Made by a program: the position numbers and the translations under genes
The notes under the pieces: model-generated
Seen by the model: only the letters and a program-made list of their open reading frames with translations
Databases searched by the model: none
What the model was told of the DNA's origin: nothing
DNA from: Cyclina sinensis
Lineage: Eukaryota; Mollusca; Bivalvia; Venerida; Veneridae
Direction: 5' to 3'
Length of the DNA stretch: 64,000 nucleotides
NCBI GenBank assembly: GCA_012932295.1
Contig: JAAONU010000013.1
Span: forward strand, 10,752,821-10,816,820
In this document: positions 14,901-23,900 of the stretch, in pieces
Numbering within the stretch: the stretch's first letter is position 1
Layout of the letters: every line of letters begins with the position of its first letter

Positions 14901-17900
14901 CTTTGGAATAACAGAGTTTTATTTTGCATTTCAAGCATTTTATAGTAGTCCTTTGTTTGTGTAGAGTGTATAATTTAGTGGAGGATTATGATTCAGTGAA
15001 TTTGCTGGCTTTGTCAAAAAACTTTGTAGGAGGGCAAAATTTGCATTTTTATCATACTTAAGAATTGAAAGGAAGGGCAGCAGATAGAAAATAAAAACAA
15101 AACTCTTAATCTACCTTGTTAATGGTAATTTCAAAATTACTGTTTTTGTTAAAAATGGTTGTATTTGTTTATTGAAAATCAACAACAACATTGAACAGTA
15201 AGCATGGAGGAGAAGTGATCAGGGGGATAAAGCATGTGACTCAGTGGGGTTAGAGCATGGGACTCAGTGGGGGTAGAGCATGGGACTCAGTGGGGGTAGA
15301 TCCCAAGTGGCTTTCCACATTCCACACTTTCTGATTGAGTACTGGTTTGAACCAAGGTAGCATTCATTAAGTGGCATTGATCTAAGTTACAACAACATGT
15401 TTACCAATTGATTTAAACTAAACAGTCAGCTTGTTTTTTTTAATGTTACAGGTGACAGATACATGGAACTTAACCTTGATGATGAGCAGTTGATATCAAA
15501 GTTTGGAGGCAGTGGAGCTAGGAAGACAAGACTAAAGATTTATAATAACCCCTTGAAATCATGTTACCAGAGAACTTCTGATAGCCCACAATATGATGAT
15601 AATGATGTGAATGATCTTTTAACCCGCAAACGGCGAGATATTTCTACAATCAGTAGTGGCAAGTAATGATCCATTCTTACTCCAGGGGCTACCATCAAAG
15701 GGAACTGAGCAATTCCTGCATGATATTCAGAAAGGTAGAAATCTTGACCAGGACAATTTCCCTCAATATAGCAGGACAAGGAGGGATGTAATTTACAGTT
15801 ATGACTCACTCTGTGACAACATATTCTATGGAGCCTCTTCAACGTTAGCATCGTAAGTTATATGTATTTTTTGCCATTTTATTCTTTTGCAAACATGGAT
15901 ATGTTAAATTCATCCTATATATTGGTACTTGTCTAAGGTTTTCTTTTCCCAAAAGCTATGGTTTTGAAGTCATTATAAACTAAAGCTGTCAGGTGACATA
16001 TTTTGTGATAATAATTTATTATTTTCAGAAATTGCCAATCAAATACACTAGATGCAATCAAGTCAGAAGCCTATTATGATTGCATTGATGCAGATGGGGA
16101 TGGAGAAGAAATAGCTATTGCAATAACTAGTTTTGCTGATGACTGTGAAGAAGAACTTGAATTAGGTGTATGGCCTGGAGAGGAGATCTGCACTGAATTT
16201 GAAAATGACTTTAACTTGTTTCCATATATGGATGAATCATGCAGCCCACAATGTTTTAATGGAGGTCGCCTTTCCTCTGCTGAAAATTGCATTTGTGATG
16301 ATGGATACTGGAATGATTCATGTTCAGCAATATGTCCAGGAGGTGCGGATGAGCCTTGCAGTGGGTATGGTACATGTGACCAGACTACAGGTAGATGCAG
16401 TTGTCCATTGAACAGAATAACTGCTACAGATTGCAGCGTTTGTTCAGATGGATGGTATGGAACTGACTGTACCATGGCTGTTAACGAAGATGGTGTTAGC
16501 ATGACTGATTCTATAGCAACTGTAGGACAGCTCGGGATGATTTATACTTTGGATGGAATAAGCCTATGCAGTGAAAACACAAGGAGAAATATTACTTTTA
16601 GCAATATCAGAAAATATTATAGTTCAAGGGAAGTTTGTTACATGTCATCAGAACTATTCTTGTTTGTCATTTTTGGCAGCTCGAATTGGAGACAATGCCA
16701 AAGGTTATGCAACTATAACTGTTCAGTCACAGAAAATATACAATGCAAAACCAAATTCCTACATAAATGGCATTTTAAATTTCCCTTGACAGCACACAAT
16801 ACTTCAGTGGTTTCAAAGTATATAGACAAAATTTCTTTGAAGTGGTAATTGATGTTAAAGATTTGTTTTTATTACACATAAGAAACCAAGGACAGTACTT
16901 ACATTTTATGACAGAAATTCCATTCTCATATGTAACACAAACATCAGGGCTACTTAGTGGAGCTTTACTAGACAATACAACGGACAAACTTGATCATCTG
17001 TACAAAGCTGCTGTTCCTTATTTTGACATATGCAATGCTGCATCTTCAACACAAGACGCACAAGTTTCTGAAAGCTCTGCAACTATAACATTGACGCCTT
17101 ACACACAGGTCTATGACAACAGCACAGATTTTGACATTTCAAAATTTGCCCTGAATCAGTGTGATAGTACTATTTTTTACCCCAGTGATGAATTCCGTGA
17201 GCAAACACGAGGGGGTTATGGACTTAAATTCAGTAAATCAAGCCTTAGTCATGACTTCAGTATTGATTTGAATACTACCTCTGAATTAACAATTGAACTA
17301 ATGGTAAAACAGAGTCAGGCTAACAACAGTGGTGTACTTTTCTCTTTCACAAGCCACATCTCCCTGCTTCTGGTTGGAGGACAATCTTCACTTGAAGTTC
17401 ACACATACAGTGCTGACAATGAAACAATCTATGATACAAACCTTGTCCTTGATGAAAACTACTGGAACAAAGTTGTTCTTACTTACAATAATGAAGATGG
17501 TACAATGGCTGTTTATTCCTTTGACAAGGATTCTGCAATTTCAACCAGTGGTAGTTTTATCATAAATTCTGGCTTATTCAATGCAATGGGAAAATTGACA
17601 ATAGGACACTGGGAAGCTCCATCTGACAGTAAGCAGTACAACATGCCTTATGGTTTTGAAGGTAGTATAGAAAATTTCATGATCTGGAATGTCATCGTAA
17701 TGGAAAAGTGAGGTAGATGAACTCTGGGGTATGGATCCTGCAATTCCATCAGGCAGTCTCCTATTTTCACTAGAATTTAATGAAGGTGATGGACAGTTGA
17801 CAAGGGATAGTGTTGCCAACACTGAAATTATTTTGCCCGTCATATCCATGGAAAGCCCCAGAATGGTTTATTTCAGATATCCAGTATTTGAGTACCAGCA

Positions 17901-20900
17901 ATCCTGACTTTGCATTAATTAATTTCAAGAATGCTACATGGGAAAATGAGGCTTATACACTTTGTGCTTCTGCCATCTTTTCTAGTAATTGCCAAGGAAT
18001 AACTAACGGTACAAGGGAATTTTACTTCATTTTATGTCAACAGGTGTTATCCACAACTGGAGATAAAACAGCTGGAAACAACGTTATATTAGATATGATG
18101 ACATTGTGTGAGTCTCAGCACAGCATGTCTTCCTCAGAGAAAACTTCATTTTGCAACAACTTAGATGTAAAAGTTAAAAACGGAACTTCATGTCCTACAA
18201 ATTGCACCTTTGGTTTTGAAGCATGCAAATGGTACTTGTGAATGTTTTACTGGATACTATGGGAGCTTGTGTGCTGACATATGTCCAGGAAATTCTGATA
18301 CGCCTTGCAGTGGCCATGGCGAATGCCTGTCTGATGGAACATGTAAGTGTTGGTGGAATTGGCAGGGAAGCAGTGACTGTTCTTCTTGTACTTCTGACTC
18401 AGATGGCCTGATGATGGGTCCTGATTGTACTATACTAAGCACAGAATCGCTGTCATCGGGAAGTACTAAAAAGGCAGCAGTATCAAGTAATGGATATTAC
18501 ATGACCTTTGAAGGTCAGCAGATTTCGTTTATTGGTAAATCTGGAGTCTTCCTGCTGTTTTACTCCTCATTTCTACAGGTTGAAATACAGGTGTATCAAG
18601 TCAGCTGCCATTATGGATCATGCATAGCAGCCATTTCAGTTGCTTCAGCCACAAACAATGTTGTCATTGCACCTGCAGGACAGGGATATAAACCAGTTAT
18701 ATACATAGATGGAATGCTTACAGAATTGGATGATAAATCAAGTACTTTTGGGAGTGGACCAACTTTGAACATAGCGCAGAGTTCCCTGACTGAAATAAGT
18801 GTAACTGTAACTGACATAGGAAGTATAACGGTAACAGTCTTAGTGCAAGAACAGTTTTTGCAGGCAACAATAAGTACAGCAAACACTGTATGTCAACAAG
18901 GAACTGGTGTATTTGGAAACTGTAGTGGTGGGATAGATTATACCTCAATGTCTGAAAAAGAAATAACCCATTTTGTTGTGAATAATTTCCAATTGTCAAA
19001 CAGTATTATTCTTAGCAGTTTAGAAGCCCCTATAGTGAAGGATCGGCAATAACAGGATATGCACTAAAGTTTGATGGTACAGCAGCCACATCAAGACCAA
19101 TAGAATACCCGACAGGATTTTCTTTGAATGACAAGGACTTTAGTCATTTCAATATATTTCAAGCCATTTAGTTATGGGGGATATCTCCTTTCATATGGAA
19201 AAGAATCAAACTTTGCAGTATTAAATCTAAATCCGATACAAATTCAGTATTCAAGAGACAGTGTCCAAACTTCGTTTACAGCTGAACTAGATCAATGGAA
19301 TCAGCTTATTTTTACATTCAGAAGAGATAGCAAACAGATAGATATATACCACTTTTCTGAACAGTTCAAAGATTTCCTATGAAACAGTTTCATTAGACTG
19401 TCCGCATATTTTTGAAACTGGTGGAACAATTATGCTCGGGGAATTCATTCCTTCAGTAGATAGTGATAAACATACCTACAATAATGAATCTTTTGTTGGA
19501 CTAATTGATGAATTTACAATATGGAAAAGTGCTATTCCCCAAAGTCTTATGTACCAAGCTCACCTCTTGAACACTAAAGAATCTGACTTTACATCTGAAC
19601 TTGCAGTTTTGCTTTCATTTACTGAAGGGGTGGGGATTACTGCTTTTGAGCAAGTCAATGGAATCAACATGATCTTACCTAAATCTCCATGGCAGTCACC
19701 TTCCTGGATTGTGTCAGATTTAGGCCTCCAGACATTACGTTCCACTGTTAGTGAAAGATATTCTACAGTAAATATTGATCCAGAGACTGAGTCAAAATGC
19801 GCTTCGTTCTTCGATTCAGATATTGTTGAAAGTAATTGCAATGGAGTTTCAAACTTCATAAGATGGTGGTATAAACAGTTGTGCATGGTAACAGCCACAA
19901 ACACAGGTAATATATCTGACACGACAATGGCAAGTGGTTGATTTCACATCAGTGTGCAAAACTGTTAGTGGGACTACATCAGATATATATGATGTTTTAT
20001 GCAAGCCTTGATATGAACTTTCCAGGTTGGCTCTCACAAAAATGCTCCAGATGTAATTTTGGTTATGATAACAATGGCGAATGTATCTGTTATTATGGTT
20101 ATTACGGAACTAGCTGTGAAAACGTTTGTCCTGGAGGTATCATTAATCCATGCAATGGTAACGGAGAATGTGATGTTAGCGGAAACTGTCAATGCAATGG
20201 ACACTGGACTGGCGATTCATGTGAAACATGTGACAGTGATTGGACAGGGGATGATTGCACTATTTACTCAAAGTCCTCATATAAGCCTCTTGAAGATAAT
20301 GACATTCTTGTTGCACAAATTAACCTGATAGGTCAACTTTCCACATTTGATGGAACTATACTAGACATGCCTCTGTCGGGCTATTTTAATCTTTTTGATG
20401 ACACTACACTTGGTATAAAACTTTATGGACGATTCTCAGTTTGTACGTCTGACTCAGCATCGCATTTATGTCTTGTTGGGTTCGTCATTGTCCACAATGG
20501 TGAGAATTACTACATTAGTCATGAAGCGTATGATTCATCTAGCGTTGAAATACTGACTTCAGCTTCAGTAATGAAATTGTTTGATTCTTTAACATTTAGG
20601 TGACATAACATTGAAACTTAAATCTCCAACAACTTTACAAATCTCATTTGCCAATTCAGATCTGGTTGTGAAAATATCTTCAGTCAAGGACAGACTCTTA
20701 GCAACAGTTTCTTTTCCAAAGACTGAATGGGATAATCTGCATTCTAGTATTACAGGTGTGATGACAGCATGTGACACGTCTGTTGCAATTGTAGCAGCAA
20801 ACTGCAGTATTAGCAGAGAATCAATATGTTCTGACCCAACACAGGATATTCCAGATAACTGTGAATTACCAAAGACTAAAGATTCACTTCAAATTTACCT

Positions 20901-23900
20901 GAATAAACACATTTTCACTGATGAATCATTCATTTCTACTGTCGAGGAAAAGTACCTATCAACTATGACCTCAAACTGTTTCAACTATTCCGGGACTGGA
21001 GTATCTGCCACAGGACTTACGCTTCCAGTGTCAGATTTTACAATAGAATTACATGTACAGCCAGCTTAAAACAGGAGGAATTATCCTGACCTATGATTAT
21101 AATGGAGAATATATCATTTTGATCAACCACCTCGACGGACTTGTTGTTGTGATAGATGGTGTGTATTACACAACTGGATTGCAATTACAGCAAGGCGTAT
21201 GGAACCAGATAAGCTTAGCATGGAGAAATGACGTAGATATATTGGAAATCTATATTGCAGATGATTCTGGTAAGTTATGCCATGCACTTACCTTCTCATA
21301 CATATATCTGGTCATATAAGTCAGCTAAAGTTTTCCTTTCAGATAAATATTTACTGAAAATGATTTGATAATTAGAATTCACATTTGTTTTTATCGAAAC
21401 TTTTTTGAAATATGTACAGTTAAGTCTTGATAGAAATTTCCGTAATGGTATTTTAGGTTTGCTGTAGCATTGTACAAAGAATTCCCTTGTATTCCTAATT
21501 CTTAAGACTTTTAAAGAGTTTGTCAGACTTTTCAGAATACAAAATTGCAAGTTTCAGTTTTAGAGTTTTCTCATATATAGCAATCTGTCAGTGATAAACT
21601 AGTACTGGTTTATGCCTATGTGATCATGTAAATCTTTGGTCAGCACTACTTAGCAGTAACTTGCATTAAGTATGATTCACTGAACAGTTTTCATTAAACT
21701 TTCAGTAAGTGGTATAAGTTATTAGTTAACATTAATTTGTCATTTAGTTTAAACTTTTGCAATCTAATGATAAGCAGATAATGACTAAAATTCATCTGAA
21801 TGTATTCTCCTGACATTTTTACGTCTCATATGTGAGTAATTGTCATGAAATTATGGACTATAAGCTATAAGGAGATAATGACTTACATTCAGTTGAATGT
21901 AACCTTACATTTCTAAGACTACACAACATGATCTAATAAATGGTGAATTTCCATTAAATTTTGGTCAGTAAACTTTGAAACATTTATTTGTCATTTATAG
22001 GTGTTACGAGTGTAAAAGCCGTGGCAATACCTGACTCTGTGTTTACAAGCGGTGGCACATTGACTCTTGGACAGTTAACTCCAGGTCTTAGTGCTTCAGT
22101 TGCAGTTGGAGATTTTACAGGATACATAGACGAAGTACGCATATGGTCACGCCCACATAACCCCAGTGTTATCACCAAGAACTTCAGAGTTGTAATAACT
22201 GATGAAACCAGTGACGTTATCACAACTGGAATTTTAATGAGGGCATTGATTTAACAGCATATAATGATAAAGGAGCTCAGAGTATGGTAGTAATAAACTC
22301 TCTTAATCCACCGATATGGGTCAAGTCCGACATTGATCTTTCTGAAGATAAATCATTAGAAGTACCCAAACTAACATCTGAGGATGAACTGTCAGCAGCC
22401 ACGATTCAAGCTGCTCAAGAAATGTGTGATAGTTTGATAAATGAGTTTTCATTATCACTGACAGGTTCAACTGTTGCTGAACTACTAGATGTGTACAAGG
22501 CCTTGTGTATAGAGGAGTATACAACAACAAATGATGTTTTCCAAATCGAAGCAGTTTTAGCCAGTGGGGCTGACTTATATATGGGTGTTGAAAATGCTAC
22601 TGAAAATCCTCTTCAGAACATGTGCAATGCTTTTGAATTCATATCTGACTACATTGGAGCAGGTGGTGATTCTTGCTCTTCATGTGTCTTTGGTCAAGTT
22701 CAAAATAATTCTTGCATTTGCTTTGACACTCATTGGGGCACGTCATGTGAAGAAGTTTGTCCTATTGGCACACAGGGTGCTTGCAATACATTTGGCATTT
22801 GTGATACTGATGCTGGTTTCTGCAAATGTCATCCACGGCACTACACAAGCATCAAAACAGTTGTAGATTTCTGGACTAACTATCTTTCATCATCAAACAT
22901 GAGCATGCCAACAGTCTATGCTTGCGAAGATTGCTCAGATAATTGGGTTGGAAGCGATTGTCAATTTGCAAAATCTTCAAAATTCAGCTATGCTGGGATG
23001 ATCTATGGCTCTTACATAAGTACATTTGATGGCATTTCATTCAGTCATGTGACACCAGGAGTTTATACACTTCTAGAGTCTGCTTCCCTTAAGATCCAGG
23101 CATTATTCTTACCTTGTATTGGAACAAATAAATGTCGATACCTGAAAGAATTAACAGTAGTATCAGGAAGTACAACTGTGGTCATTCAGCATAACCCTGG
23201 CAGCAATATTACCCTTGCACTTCAGGAAGAAGAAGTAGCATTATCCAGATACTAAATTGATTGATGGACTAGAAGTTGAATGGACTCAAGATCCATTCAT
23301 TAAAATCTCAGTTGGCAGCTCTGAAATTGTGATGTACGATTCTTATCTTGGGCTTGTAATTAATGCAAACATTCAGTCAGATATTGCAAGAAATAACCAT
23401 GGTTTGTTTGGGTCTGCTGATGGATCATGGATCAATGACATACAGTGTGCAGGTGAAGCAGACTTTCTAAACGAAAATGAAGTAACAGGTACCTATGCTG
23501 GAGAATGTGTTAGATCCTTATATATGCCAAACCCATCTGACATTATAATAAACCACATATATGCAGCAGATACATTATCATCTGGGGAGCTATGCATTAT
23601 CACTGTCTACAGGCCAGATCTTTTCTGTCAATGGGTTTACAGTTGAACAAAGTATTTTAGCTTTTACTGTCAGTTTTTGGGCAAAATCTGAAATATATTC
23701 AAAGAAAAGATCATTAGCTTCTTATGAGCTACTCTCAACATACACTGGTTCTCAAACCCTTGTTTTTGAAGTTAATTCTGGCATTTTACAAATCACCTGG
23801 GGTTCAGGCTTACCTTACTAACCTCCACTTTAACCCAGGTACATGGCATTACATTTCTTTCTCCTGGCAGTCGTCAGATGGCGCTGTCAAAATATATCTC

